DNA of 64,000 nucleotides from Pseudomonas sp. SLFW (GTDB lineage Bacteria > Pseudomonadota > Gammaproteobacteria > Pseudomonadales > Pseudomonadaceae): contig NZ_JAAAKW010000014.1 of NCBI RefSeq assembly GCF_009905615.1, forward strand, positions 1 through 64,000. Reading direction: 5' to 3'. Position 1 is the first letter of the stretch, and each line of letters starts with the position of its first letter. The position numbers were made by a program, and so were the translations under genes. Positions 8,976 through 17,205 of the stretch are shown piece by piece. The notes below the pieces were generated by a model, which was not told where the DNA came from, did no database searches, and saw only the letters and a list, made by a program, of their open reading frames with translations.

Positions 8976-9002
8976 AAGCCCACCATCTGGTGGGCTTTTT
9001 TG
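8976..9002 (+). terminator. Intrinsic terminator after the aldehyde dehydrogenase gene
   Basis: AAGCCCACC (8976-8984) / GGTGGGCTT (8989-8997), 4-nt loop, running into a T tract. A strong factor-independent terminator. Confidence 0.92.
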
Positions 9003-9124
9003 TGGGTGTCTCTCACAACGGTTACGGCAGGGGCCCGGCGCCGGTCCGGCAATTCGCTGAACTCCTGTCCGGCCCCCGAACTCTCACCCTCAGATCATCC
9101 CGATCTGTGGAGCAGGGATTCACC

Positions 9125-10594
9125 ATGACCGTCGCGAGCGTCGATTCAGCAGCGGAGCAGGCCAAGGGCAGGGTGTTTGAAACCGACCTTCCGTCGCGTC
9201 TGGACCGCTTGCCGTGGGGCGGTTTCCACACATTGCTGGTGTTTGCCCTCGGCATCACCTGGCTGCTCGACGGTCTTGAGGTCACGCTGGCTGGGTCGGT
9301 ATCAGGGGCGCTGAAAGAGAGCCCGGTGCTGCGCCTGAACAACGCCGACATTGGGTTGGCGGGTGGCGCCTACATCTGCGGCGCCGTCCTGGGGGCGCTG
9401 TTTTTTGGTTGGCTGACCGACCGCCTTGGGCGACGCAAGCTGTTCTTCATCACCCTGGCCCTCTACATCTGCGCCACGGCCGCCACGGCGTTTTCGTTCA
9501 GCCTGTGGAGCTTCATGCTGTTCCGGTTCCTGACCGGGATGGGCATCGGTGGCGAATACACGGCGATCAATTCGACCATCCAGGAATTCACCCCGGCGCG
9601 GTTTCGCGGCTGGGTCGATCTGACCATCAACGGCACCTTCTGGATCGGGGCGGCGCTCGGGGCGGGCGGCTCGATCATTTTGCTGGACCCTGGCTGGATC
9701 GGCGGCGACCTGGGCTGGCGCTTGTGCTTCGGCATCGGTGCGTTGCTCGGGCTGGTGATTTTGCTGATGCGCCTGTGGCTGCCAGAAAGCCCACGCTGGT
9801 TGCTGATCCATGGCCAGGCCGAAGAAGCAAAAGCCATCGTCGAAGGCATCGAAGCGCGCTTTCGTGAGCAAGGCCATGACCTGCCTGAGCCGAGTGGAAA
9901 AAAACTGCGCCTGCATGCGCGGGATCACACGCCGTTACGGGAAATCTTCGACACGCTGTTCAACACCTATCGCCAGCGCGCATTGGTCGGCCTGACGCTG
10001 CTGACCGCGCAGGCGTTTTTCTACAACGCGATCTTCTTTACCTATGCGTTGGTGCTGACCGAGTTTTATCAGGTGCCGTCAGCGTCGATTGGCTGGTACG
10101 TGTTGCCGCTGGCACTGGGGAATTTCTGCGGACCGTTGCTGCTGGGCAGGCTGTTTGACGTGGTAGGGCGGCGGGTCATGATCAGCCTGACGTATGCGGT
10201 GTCGGCCGTGCTGCTGAGCATCAGCGGCTACCTGTTCGAACAAGGCGTGCTCAACGTCACCCAGCAAGCCATTGCCTGGATGATCATCTTTTTCTTTGCC
10301 TCGGCAGCGGCCAGTTCGGCTTACCTCACTGTGGCCGAAACCTTCCCGCTGGAAATCCGTGCGCTGGCGATTGCGGTGTTCTATGCGTTCGGCACCGCGC
10401 TGGGCGGGATTGTCGGACCGACGCTGTTTGGCGAGTTAATCGACAGCCATGAGCGGGGGCCGGTGTTCATCGGTTACCTGATCGGCGCCGCGTTGATGTT
10501 GCTGGCGGCGGCGGTACAGGCGATCTGGGGCGTGGCGTCCGAGCGCAAATCGTTGGAAGACGTCGCTCGACCGTTGTCGCAGGCGAGTGATTAA
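9125..10594 (+). CDS. MFS metabolite:proton symporter
   Basis: Inner-membrane transporter of 489 aa with 12 predicted helices. MFS motif A reads GWLTDRLGRRKLFF after helix 2, and FRFLTGMGIGGEYTAINS is the conserved helix 4-5 region; the central loop is long (about residues 210-265). This places it with the sugar-porter/organic-acid symporter branch, close to proteins often labelled as niacin or sialate transporters. The substrate is not predictable. I start at the ATG at 9125 because AGCAGGGA precedes it; an upstream frame extension runs through the terminator of the previous gene and is not credible. Its position after the semialdehyde dehydrogenase suggests, weakly, a related substrate. Confidence 0.8.
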   Translation: MTVASVDSAAEQAKGRVFETDLPSRLDRLPWGGFHTLLVFALGITWLLDGLEVTLAGSVSGALKESPVLRLNNADIGLAGGAYICGAVLGALFFGWLTDRLGRRKLFFITLALYICATAATAFSFSLWSFMLFRFLTGMGIGGEYTAINSTIQEFTPARFRGWVDLTINGTFWIGAALGAGGSIILLDPGWIGGDLGWRLCFGIGALLGLVILLMRLWLPESPRWLLIHGQAEEAKAIVEGIEARFREQGHDLPEPSGKKLRLHARDHTPLREIFDTLFNTYRQRALVGLTLLTAQAFFYNAIFFTYALVLTEFYQVPSASIGWYVLPLALGNFCGPLLLGRLFDVVGRRVMISLTYAVSAVLLSISGYLFEQGVLNVTQQAIAWMIIFFFASAAASSAYLTVAETFPLEIRALAIAVFYAFGTALGGIVGPTLFGELIDSHERGPVFIGYLIGAALMLLAAAVQAIWGVASERKSLEDVARPLSQASD

Positions 10595-10749
10595 CCGCAG
10601 TAGACCCGCGCGTTTGATTCTGGCCGAAGGCCGTAGGAGTCGGACCTCACACGGGTGAGCATGGCAGGCACTGGTCAGTTTTCTTCAATACCGCCCCCAA
10701 CCCCACCCGTTACTGTCTGCGCTCATTCATTGAACGGAGAAGGGCGGTA

Positions 10750-11337
10750 ATGAACCTGATGATTTCCATGGCGGCGTTTGCCCTTGCGGCGTCAATTTCC
10801 CCCGGCCCAGTGAACGTCGTGGCGCTCAGTTCCGGGGCGCAGTTCGGTTTGGGGGCGAGTCTGCGGCACGTGCTGGGCGCGACGGTGGGCTTTGTCGTGC
10901 TGTTGGTGTTCACCGGGTTTGGCCTGCACGAAGTGCTTCGCCAATACCCCGTGCTGACCGATTTGATCCGTTGGGCCGGGATGGCGTTTCTGATCTACCT
11001 CGCCTGGAAACTGGCGATGGACGATGGTCACCTGAACCTCGACAAACCCACTCACGCCCCCTCGTTCTGGCACGGCGCCGCGATGCAATGGCTCAACCCC
11101 AAGGCCTGGCTCGCGGCAGTGGCGGGAATGGGGGCGTTCGTGGCGGACGGAGAGGCGCGGCTGATCGGGCTGTTTGCGCTGATCTACTTCGTGGTCTGCT
11201 ACCTGTCCGTCGGCTGCTGGGCCTATGCCGGGGCGTTTCTCGGCCCTTGGCTGCGCAGCCCTCGACGGATTCGCCTGTTCAATCGGAGCATGTCGGCGCT
11301 GTTGGCCGGGTGTGCGGTGTCACTGCTGTACGTCTGA
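10750..11337 (+). CDS. LysE/RhtB family amino-acid exporter
   Basis: Integral membrane protein, 195 aa, with about six hydrophobic segments. The family hallmark SPGPVNVVALSSGAQFG is at residues 17-33, and MQWLNPKAWLAAVAGMGAF is the second conserved block. These proteins export amino acids or their derivatives by proton antiport. GGAGAAGGGCGGTA precedes the ATG. The stop codon directly abuts the end of the convergent AraC gene, and that pairing of LysE exporter and AraC regulator is common, so the regulator may control the exporter. Confidence 0.85.
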   Translation: MNLMISMAAFALAASISPGPVNVVALSSGAQFGLGASLRHVLGATVGFVVLLVFTGFGLHEVLRQYPVLTDLIRWAGMAFLIYLAWKLAMDDGHLNLDKPTHAPSFWHGAAMQWLNPKAWLAAVAGMGAFVADGEARLIGLFALIYFVVCYLSVGCWAYAGAFLGPWLRSPRRIRLFNRSMSALLAGCAVSLLYV

Positions 11338-12162
11338 TCACTGACGGTACTGACCCGGGGTCGCCGCCAGGTGTTTCTTGAACACCCGTTGAAAGTGCGC
11401 CTGATCAGCAAAGCCGCTCTGCTGGGCGATGTCGGCCAAGGTGTCGCCCTGACGCACTTGCGCCTGGGCGTGCTGGACGCGGCGGTTGATCAGATAGGCG
11501 TGGGGCGTCATGTGGTAATGCTGCTCGAAGGCGCGAATCAGATAGGCCTCTGACACGTTCGCCGCCTGGCAGATTTCCTCCAGCCGGATCGCCCGAAGAA
11601 AGTGCTGATTGATGTACTGCGCAGCGCGTTCCACCTTCAGATTGACCTTCTTCAACGGCACATCGGTCCCGCCCAGCCGTTGCTGCATCTGGGTGAAATA
11701 CGCGACGGCGGCTTCGTGTTTCTCCAGCGAGTCCAGCGTCGGGTCGATCAAGGTCCGGTGCAGCGCCAACAACCCCGTGAACAGTACAGGATCGGCACTG
11801 GAAATGGCCGGAATCGCCCGAAACCCCTCGACCCCGCACGCCTGCTGCACCCGGCCCAACCACTGCGCATCGACGTAAAACATGATGTACGACCAAGGCT
11901 GGTCGTCGATCGGGTTGCAGGCATGCACGTCGCCAGGGTTCATCAACACAACGGTGCCGGTGCTGATGGTCTGGCAGGTCTTTTCGTGCAGGTACGTGCT
12001 GTGCCCGGAGGTGATCGCACCGATGGAAAACACGTCGTGGGAGTGCCGGGAATAGCAGACCTTACGGCCATCGGCGATGGAGCGGGCTTCGATGAAAGGC
12101 AATTGCGCGTCCCGCCAGAACACCGGAGTCGCTGAGGGGCTTACCGGGTTCTGGAGGGGCAT
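11338..12162 (-). CDS. AraC-family regulator with cupin sensor domain
   Basis: Transcription factor of 274 aa. The N-terminal half is an AraC-type cupin (RHSHDVFSIGAITSGHSTY; LMNPGDVHACNPIDDQPWSY), and the C-terminal half carries two helix-turn-helix units (LEEICQAANVSEAYLIRAFE and LADIAQQSGFADQAHFQRVF) ending in AATPGQYR. The layout matches regulators of amino-acid exporters and catabolic genes. The stop is immediately next to the stop of the convergent LysE gene (zero gap), and eptA follows six bases downstream on the same strand, close enough for read-through, although function gives no obvious link with eptA. Confidence 0.87.
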   Translation of the reverse strand: MPLQNPVSPSATPVFWRDAQLPFIEARSIADGRKVCYSRHSHDVFSIGAITSGHSTYLHEKTCQTISTGTVVLMNPGDVHACNPIDDQPWSYIMFYVDAQWLGRVQQACGVEGFRAIPAISSADPVLFTGLLALHRTLIDPTLDSLEKHEAAVAYFTQMQQRLGGTDVPLKKVNLKVERAAQYINQHFLRAIRLEEICQAANVSEAYLIRAFEQHYHMTPHAYLINRRVQHAQAQVRQGDTLADIAQQSGFADQAHFQRVFKKHLAATPGQYRQ

Positions 12163-12168
12163 GTCAGG

Positions 12169-13812
12169 TCATCCTTTGCTGTGTTTGCAGCTGTGGAATA
12201 TATCCAGAGCCGGCTGGTATTCGGTGGTGTTGACGCCGAGCAAGCCTAGCACCGAATGAAACATGTAGTCATGGCTCAGGTCGGGCTGGTTCTGCTTGGC
12301 GGCGAGGCAGCTGCGATCGACGCCCGCGTCTTCCAGTGTGGCGTTGCCGAACCACATGACCATTGGCACGTGGGTCTGCGCGCTCGGGGCGATGGCGTAA
12401 GGGGCGGCATGGAGGTAGATGCCGTTTTCGCCCAGCGACTCGCCGTGGTCAGAGACGTAGATCATCGACGTGTCGACCTTGTCCTGATTGCGCTTGAGGA
12501 GCTCGATGGTCTGCGACAGGAAGTGGTCGGTGTAGAGAATCGTGTTGTCGTACACATTCTTCAGCTCGTCCGAGGTGCAACTGCCCAGTTGATTGGTGTG
12601 GCAGACCGGCGTGAAGCGCTCCAGGGATTTCGGGTAGCGGTCATAGTATTCCGGGCCGTGGCTGCCGTCGGAATGCAGGACGATGATCGCGTTGTCCTTG
12701 AGCGAGTCGATGTACGCCTGCAAGCCTACCAACAGCGATTCATCCAGGCAGTTCTGGCCGTCGCAGAAGGGGCTGGGCTGGTTTTTCGGAATGTCGCTGT
12801 GGGGCACGCGCAGGCAGGTGCCTTTGCAATCGCTGTTGTTGTCCAGCCACACCACCTTCAAACCCGCCCGTTGCAGCATGTCCAGCAGGCCCTCATAGAT
12901 CTTGCCTTTCTTGTCGCTGTAATCGCTGCGCGGGAATTTGGAGAACATGCACGGCACCGAGACTGCCGTGGAGGTGCCGCAGGACGCCACCTGGGTGAAG
13001 TTGAGAATGTCCTGCTTCTTCAATTCCGGGTTGGTCTCGCGGGCGTAGCCGTTGAGCGAGAAATGGTCGGCGCGGGCGGTTTCGCCGACGACGAAAATCA
13101 TCAGGCTTTTCTTCGGCCGCGCCTGCGCTTCGGGGCTGAGAACCGAGTCGGTGCCCACGGTCTGGATCTTGACCGTTTCCTTGATCGCCACGGTCTGCTT
13201 GGTCAGCTTGCCAATGGCGTAGATGTAGTTGGTCGGGTTGATAAAGTGGGTGAGCTTGTCTTCGTCACGAAAGATCGGGGCGTAGGTCGAGTAGAACGGC
13301 CCCACGGCGGCCGCGATCACCAGCACGCAGCCGATGCAGACCAGCACTTTGTTGATCAGCCCCGGCAGCACGCGGCGGTAGGTGACCGGGATCAGCCAGA
13401 TCACCGCAATCGGCAACGCGCCAAGCAGGCCCAGATAAAGGAAGAGCCTGCCGCTGAGCAGCGCCTTCGCTTCGCCCGGGTTGGTTTCCAGCACGTTCTG
13501 CATCATCACCGTGTCGATGGTGATGCCGTAAGTGTTCATGAAATACGCGGCGGCCGCCGAACACATCGCCACCAGACTCAGCACCGGCTTGAGCGTCGGC
13601 CGGAAGGAGAACGGCGTCAGCAGCAGCGTGATCGCCGCCCACAGGAAAAACGCGAAAGAGACATAAAACGCGACGACCTTAATCCCTTGCAGCTGCGTCA
13701 GACCGACCAGTGCGTGCCAGGTGGCGAGGTTGTAAAACACCACAAGACACAGGGAAAACAACATGACCAGGCGGGTGGAGGTGACGACGGGCAGTTTTGA
13801 ACGTATTTCCAT
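12169..13812 (-). CDS. eptA: Lipid A phosphoethanolamine transferase, EptA/MCR family
   Basis: Inner-membrane enzyme, 547 aa, that moves phosphoethanolamine from phosphatidylethanolamine to lipid A in the periplasm, lowering the envelope's negative charge. Five N-terminal helices (to about residue 175) precede a periplasmic alkaline-phosphatase-like domain. Zinc ligand E244 is in VVGETARADH, the catalytic nucleophile T280 in SCGTSTAVSVPC, and DHGESLGENG supplies further metal ligands. Cysteines of the catalytic domain occur in pairs (CGTS/PC, DCKGTC, FCDGQNC, CHTNQLGSC), consistent with the disulfides of the family. The gene is chromosomal with host-like base composition and no mobile element nearby, so it is intrinsic rather than acquired. 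Direct repeats upstream suggest control by an OmpR-type regulator. Confidence 0.9.
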   Translation of the reverse strand: MEIRSKLPVVTSTRLVMLFSLCLVVFYNLATWHALVGLTQLQGIKVVAFYVSFAFFLWAAITLLLTPFSFRPTLKPVLSLVAMCSAAAAYFMNTYGITIDTVMMQNVLETNPGEAKALLSGRLFLYLGLLGALPIAVIWLIPVTYRRVLPGLINKVLVCIGCVLVIAAAVGPFYSTYAPIFRDEDKLTHFINPTNYIYAIGKLTKQTVAIKETVKIQTVGTDSVLSPEAQARPKKSLMIFVVGETARADHFSLNGYARETNPELKKQDILNFTQVASCGTSTAVSVPCMFSKFPRSDYSDKKGKIYEGLLDMLQRAGLKVVWLDNNSDCKGTCLRVPHSDIPKNQPSPFCDGQNCLDESLLVGLQAYIDSLKDNAIIVLHSDGSHGPEYYDRYPKSLERFTPVCHTNQLGSCTSDELKNVYDNTILYTDHFLSQTIELLKRNQDKVDTSMIYVSDHGESLGENGIYLHAAPYAIAPSAQTHVPMVMWFGNATLEDAGVDRSCLAAKQNQPDLSHDYMFHSVLGLLGVNTTEYQPALDIFHSCKHSKG

Positions 13813-13947
13813 ATGACGAACGACTCGGAGCGGGTCTGGGGGTGCATTTCACGTCAAGCGATCCCTGCGACGTGCACGTCAGACAGGCCTGCCGAACAGG
13901 CAAGCGGGTTGATGGATAACGGGGATCGCGCGGAGTTTTTCAGAACG

Positions 13948-13966
13948 TTTGTGAAGACTTCGTGAA
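13948..13966 (-). promoter_or_regulatory. Candidate OmpR-family response-regulator site upstream of eptA
   Basis: Direct repeat TTTGTGAA (13948-13955) and TTCGTGAA (13959-13966), 11-bp period; on the eptA strand it reads TTCACGAAG-TC-TTCACAAA. Head-to-tail half-sites one helical turn apart are typical of PmrA/ColR-like regulators. It lies 136 bp upstream of eptA. The rest of 13813-14101 shows no gene. Confidence 0.4.
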
Positions 13967-14101
13967 TACAGCGTAGACGGCGTGTTACGAATTGAAATGT
14001 TTTCCCAGGCTGTACGTTGCGGCCTTGAGCGCTTCAGCTAGCCTGCGAAGGATCGTTGTCGAAACCCGTCAATCGGGAGGCACGCCTATAGGAGGCAGGG
14101 G

Positions 14102-14713
14102 ATGAAGCTCATCGGAATGCTGGATTCGCCTTATGTGCGGCGGGTTGCGGTCAGCCTCAAACGAATGGGGATCGCGTTCGAGCATGAGTCGGTGTCGGTG
14201 TATCAGGGCATGGCGCGTTTCAGCGAGATCAATCCGGTGATCAAAGCGCCGACGTTCGTCACCGATGATGGGCAAGTGTTGATGGAGTCGAGCCTGATTC
14301 TGGACTACGTGGAGTTTTTGCAAGGGCCCGGCAAGGGATTAATGCCCTTGACGCTGGCAGAGCGGACGCAAACGTTACGGCTGACGGGGCTGGCGTTGGT
14401 GGCCTATGAAAAGGCGGTGCAGATTCATTACGAACGTAACCTGCGGCCTGCGGAGCGTCAGCATGGGCCGTGGCTGGAGCGGGTGAGTGGGCAGTTGAAG
14501 ACCGCTTGCGGTGAGCTTGAACGGGAACTGATGGCGCGGCCGTTGAGCGCGGGACGGGATATCGGGCAGGACGGGATCAGTATCGCGGTGGGCTGGTCAT
14601 TCATTCAGCTGGTCGTAGGCGATCAAGTGAGCGGCGAGGCGTTTCCGGTGCTGGCAGGGTTTAGTGCAGAAGCAGAAGCGCTGGAAATTTTTCGAACATT
14701 GCCGATGGTTTGA
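14102..14713 (+). CDS. Glutathione S-transferase family protein
   Basis: Soluble protein of 203 aa. The thioredoxin-fold N-terminal domain begins MKLIGMLDSPYVRRVAVSLK, with Ser9-Pro10 at the usual catalytic site, the cis-Pro in VIKAPTFVTDDG, and the glutathione-binding MESSLILDYVE. An all-alpha C-terminal domain follows. Its natural substrate is unknown; members conjugate or reduce electrophiles. A strong AGGAGGCAGGGG sits just before the ATG. It is divergent from eptA. Confidence 0.85.
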   Translation: MKLIGMLDSPYVRRVAVSLKRMGIAFEHESVSVYQGMARFSEINPVIKAPTFVTDDGQVLMESSLILDYVEFLQGPGKGLMPLTLAERTQTLRLTGLALVAYEKAVQIHYERNLRPAERQHGPWLERVSGQLKTACGELERELMARPLSAGRDIGQDGISIAVGWSFIQLVVGDQVSGEAFPVLAGFSAEAEALEIFRTLPMV

Positions 14714-14731
14714 AACGGGTGCTCTGGCTCC

Positions 14732-14750
14732 GGGAGCGGCTTCGCCGACG
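14732..14750 (+). repeat. Degenerate REP-like element
   Basis: GGGAGCGGCTTCGCCGACG, the core of a common Pseudomonas REP sequence, in the 120-bp gap between the convergent GST and lytic transglycosylase genes. Only one arm is recognisable. Confidence 0.5.
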
Positions 14751-14834
14751 TTGGGGGTCGCACGGGCCGTGACGTGATGGAGGGAGGATCAGTCACTGCC
14801 GAAACGCCTGATCCCCCCGCTTACACCCTATCCA

Positions 14835-16763
14835 TCACAGGTCATCAAAAAACCGTTCATGCCAGTCCACCAAGGGCTGCGGTGCATTGAGCTTTTGACC
14901 GTAGATCACCGCATAGGACAGCACGTTCTGCACGTATTGGCGGGTTTCGTCGAACGGAATGCTCTCGACCCACACGTCGAACGCCAAGTGATTCGCACCT
15001 TTCAGCCATTGCCGCACGCGGCCCGGACCAGCGTTATAGGCCGCCGACGCCAGCACCCGGTTACCGTTGAACTGCCCATGAATCTGGCTCAGGTACGCCG
15101 CACCCAACTGAATGTTGGTGTCCGGGTCCAGTACCTGGGCGGGGGAGGCCAGCGGAATGCTGAACTTGCGCGCCGTCTCTTTCGCGGTGGCAGGCATGAG
15201 TTGCATCAGGCCACTGGCGCCAACGCCGGAGCGAGCATCGTCCATGAACGCGCTTTCCTGACGGGTGATCGCGAACACCCAACTGGCGTGCAGGCCCCGA
15301 ACCTGCGCCTCACGCACGAGGGTGTCGCGGTGGGCCATCGGGAAGCGGATGTCCAGATCATCCCAATACTGCGCCTGACTGATGGTACGAATCGCCGGGA
15401 AGTACCAGCCCATGTCATACGCCAGCTTCGCTTGGGCGACCATCTCGTCGCGGCTGAAGTGACGCGTCACGTGGTACCACTCACGGCGTCCGTTGACGAC
15501 TTCCCCACGCTGGTAGAACTCCAGCGCACGGCGCACGCCCGCCGTATTGCGGACCTTATTCAGGGTTGCCTGCGTCAGCGGCAGCGGCTTGTTGTTCAGC
15601 ATGTACGGCGTCTGGGTACGGTCTGCGGCGAGGAAACCGTAGAAATCCCGCTCCTTCGCCACGGCTTTGTACATGGCGGGCAACAACGGACTGTTCGGCT
15701 GTGACAGCTCCAGCGAACGGGCCTGCCAGTAACGCCAGCGGTTGGTGGTCGCCAGGTCCTGCGGCAGACGACGGGTCAGCTCATAGGCGTCATTCCAGCG
15801 GCCCAGACGCAGCAACAAGCGCAGGCGCCATTCGGTGACGGTGTCGTCACGCAGGTCCGGGTCGTACTTGGTCATCAGCGGAAGGGCGCGATCGTCGTAG
15901 CTGCGGGCGAGGGTCAGGCCGATTTCCTTGGCGATCTGCACCTGTTCTTCGTGAGAAAAGCGCAGCATGGGCGAATAGCTGTCGAGCAATTCCATGGCCC
16001 GCTGCGGGTCCTGTTTTGCCAAGCGGCGCAGGCCCAGGCCGACCACGTCGGACATGGCTTCATCGGCCGGCATGAACTGGCCCTGATTGTTCACCATTTC
16101 CGGCTTCTGCGCCACGGCGATCAGCAAACGACCCTGAGGAGCGAGGGTGGTCATGCTGTTGACCAACTGGTTGGCCAATGAATAGTTACGCGTTTGCGCG
16201 GCCAGTTTGGCGCGCTGCCAGCGTTTCTGTTCGGTCAACTGGCCTTCGACGGCCCATTGGGTGAAGAACGTGTCGCACGCTGTCGGGAGCGTCTTACCGG
16301 TCATCCAGAGCTTTTCGGCGTTGGCGTAGCCTTCAGAGCGCATGTTGTGGCTGAGCTGGTAGGAGCCGTACAGGCAGTCCAGCTCGGTGAAATTGAGCTT
16401 GGGGTCGTAATATTTGACGAACGGTTGCCAGTCACCCCGCGAGGCGAGCAGTCGAAGCCAGCGCAGCTTCATGAAGTTGGCCTGTGGCAGGTCGCCATGC
16501 TCGGCCAGGAAACGCTCGACCTCGTCGTTGCTCGCGGTGTTGAGGCGGGCCGTGAGTTCGTCGTAGGCGAGGTACGGCTCAAGGGGATAATCCGCCAGGG
16601 CCGCGCCGTACATGCGATACGGCCCGGCATCGCCCTTGGCCAGCGCGCGTTTGGCCTGATCGTAATATTGACGTTGGGTGGTGATATCGACCGCTTGGAC
16701 GGACTGGGCGGCGGTGGCCGACAGAAGCAGGCAGGACAAAAGGCTGAACAAACGACTGCGCAT
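14835..16763 (-). CDS. slt: Soluble lytic murein transglycosylase
   Basis: Periplasmic enzyme cleaving the MurNAc-GlcNAc bond of peptidoglycan with formation of 1,6-anhydroMurNAc. It has 642 aa, as in E. coli Slt70. A Sec signal peptide covers about residues 1-24 (cleavage near SVQA-VDI). A long alpha-helical superhelix follows, then a C-terminal lysozyme-like domain with catalytic Glu in FAITRQESAFMDDARSG, and the motifs GLMQLMPATA and AAYNAGPGRVRQWL. The anhydro-muropeptides it releases feed the recycling path that includes nagZ at 30497. It is convergent with GST and ends a transcription unit next to the REP-bounded repeat at 16904. Confidence 0.92.
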   Translation of the reverse strand: MRSRLFSLLSCLLLSATAAQSVQAVDITTQRQYYDQAKRALAKGDAGPYRMYGAALADYPLEPYLAYDELTARLNTASNDEVERFLAEHGDLPQANFMKLRWLRLLASRGDWQPFVKYYDPKLNFTELDCLYGSYQLSHNMRSEGYANAEKLWMTGKTLPTACDTFFTQWAVEGQLTEQKRWQRAKLAAQTRNYSLANQLVNSMTTLAPQGRLLIAVAQKPEMVNNQGQFMPADEAMSDVVGLGLRRLAKQDPQRAMELLDSYSPMLRFSHEEQVQIAKEIGLTLARSYDDRALPLMTKYDPDLRDDTVTEWRLRLLLRLGRWNDAYELTRRLPQDLATTNRWRYWQARSLELSQPNSPLLPAMYKAVAKERDFYGFLAADRTQTPYMLNNKPLPLTQATLNKVRNTAGVRRALEFYQRGEVVNGRREWYHVTRHFSRDEMVAQAKLAYDMGWYFPAIRTISQAQYWDDLDIRFPMAHRDTLVREAQVRGLHASWVFAITRQESAFMDDARSGVGASGLMQLMPATAKETARKFSIPLASPAQVLDPDTNIQLGAAYLSQIHGQFNGNRVLASAAYNAGPGRVRQWLKGANHLAFDVWVESIPFDETRQYVQNVLSYAVIYGQKLNAPQPLVDWHERFFDDL

Positions 16764-16903
16764 GAGACTTCCGTGCAGATGAACCGTGAAAAGTGCCGCT
16801 AGCTTAGCCTGTTGCCTGCGTGGGTTGAAGCGCGAAGGTGGTGGGGGTGAGGGGATGGAAACAAATGGTTGTAGTTTAAGGGGCTCGCTTGGGATTCTTA
16901 CTC

Positions 16904-17107
16904 TGATGCCCTTCGGGCCTGATCGCGAGCAAGCTCACTCCTACATTTTTTGCAACGCGCCGCATTCTGTTGGACCGCGTTGTGAGCCTTTGGTGTTCCA
17001 GATCAATATCCCGTTAACCCAAAGGCTCCCAACTCGGTCCATCAGGCCATGGCACGTTTAAGCAAATGTAGGAGTGAGCTTGCTCGCGATAGGCCCGGAG
17101 GGCATCA
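16904..17107. repeat. REP doublet (REPIN-like) forming a 204-bp long inverted repeat
   Basis: Two near-identical 44-nt REP sequences in opposite orientation: left 16904-16948 (TGATGCCCTTCGGGCC, then GCGAGCAAGCTCACTCCTAC), right 17064-17107 (the reverse complement with one indel and one mismatch). Between them lie further matching arms: TGGACCG (16971) / CGGTCCA (17035) and GAGCCTTTGG (16984) / CCAAAGGCTC (17019). The whole element could fold into one long hairpin. The 442-bp slt-uup intergenic region holds no gene otherwise. REPs of this type are mobilised in trans by RAYT transposases; none is seen in the window. Confidence 0.85.
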
Positions 17108-17205
17108 AAATAACGATTGAAAACCAATTCCCACCCCATTATCGAATCCCGCCCAATCCCCTCACCATCTCAGGTAGAATGCGCCCCCGGTTTTTGGAGA
17201 AGCTC

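Noticed and set aside
12169-13812. Acquired mcr-type resistance gene
   Set aside because: Family resemblance is real, but base composition matches the neighbourhood and there is no insertion sequence or plasmid gene, so an intrinsic eptA is the simpler reading.
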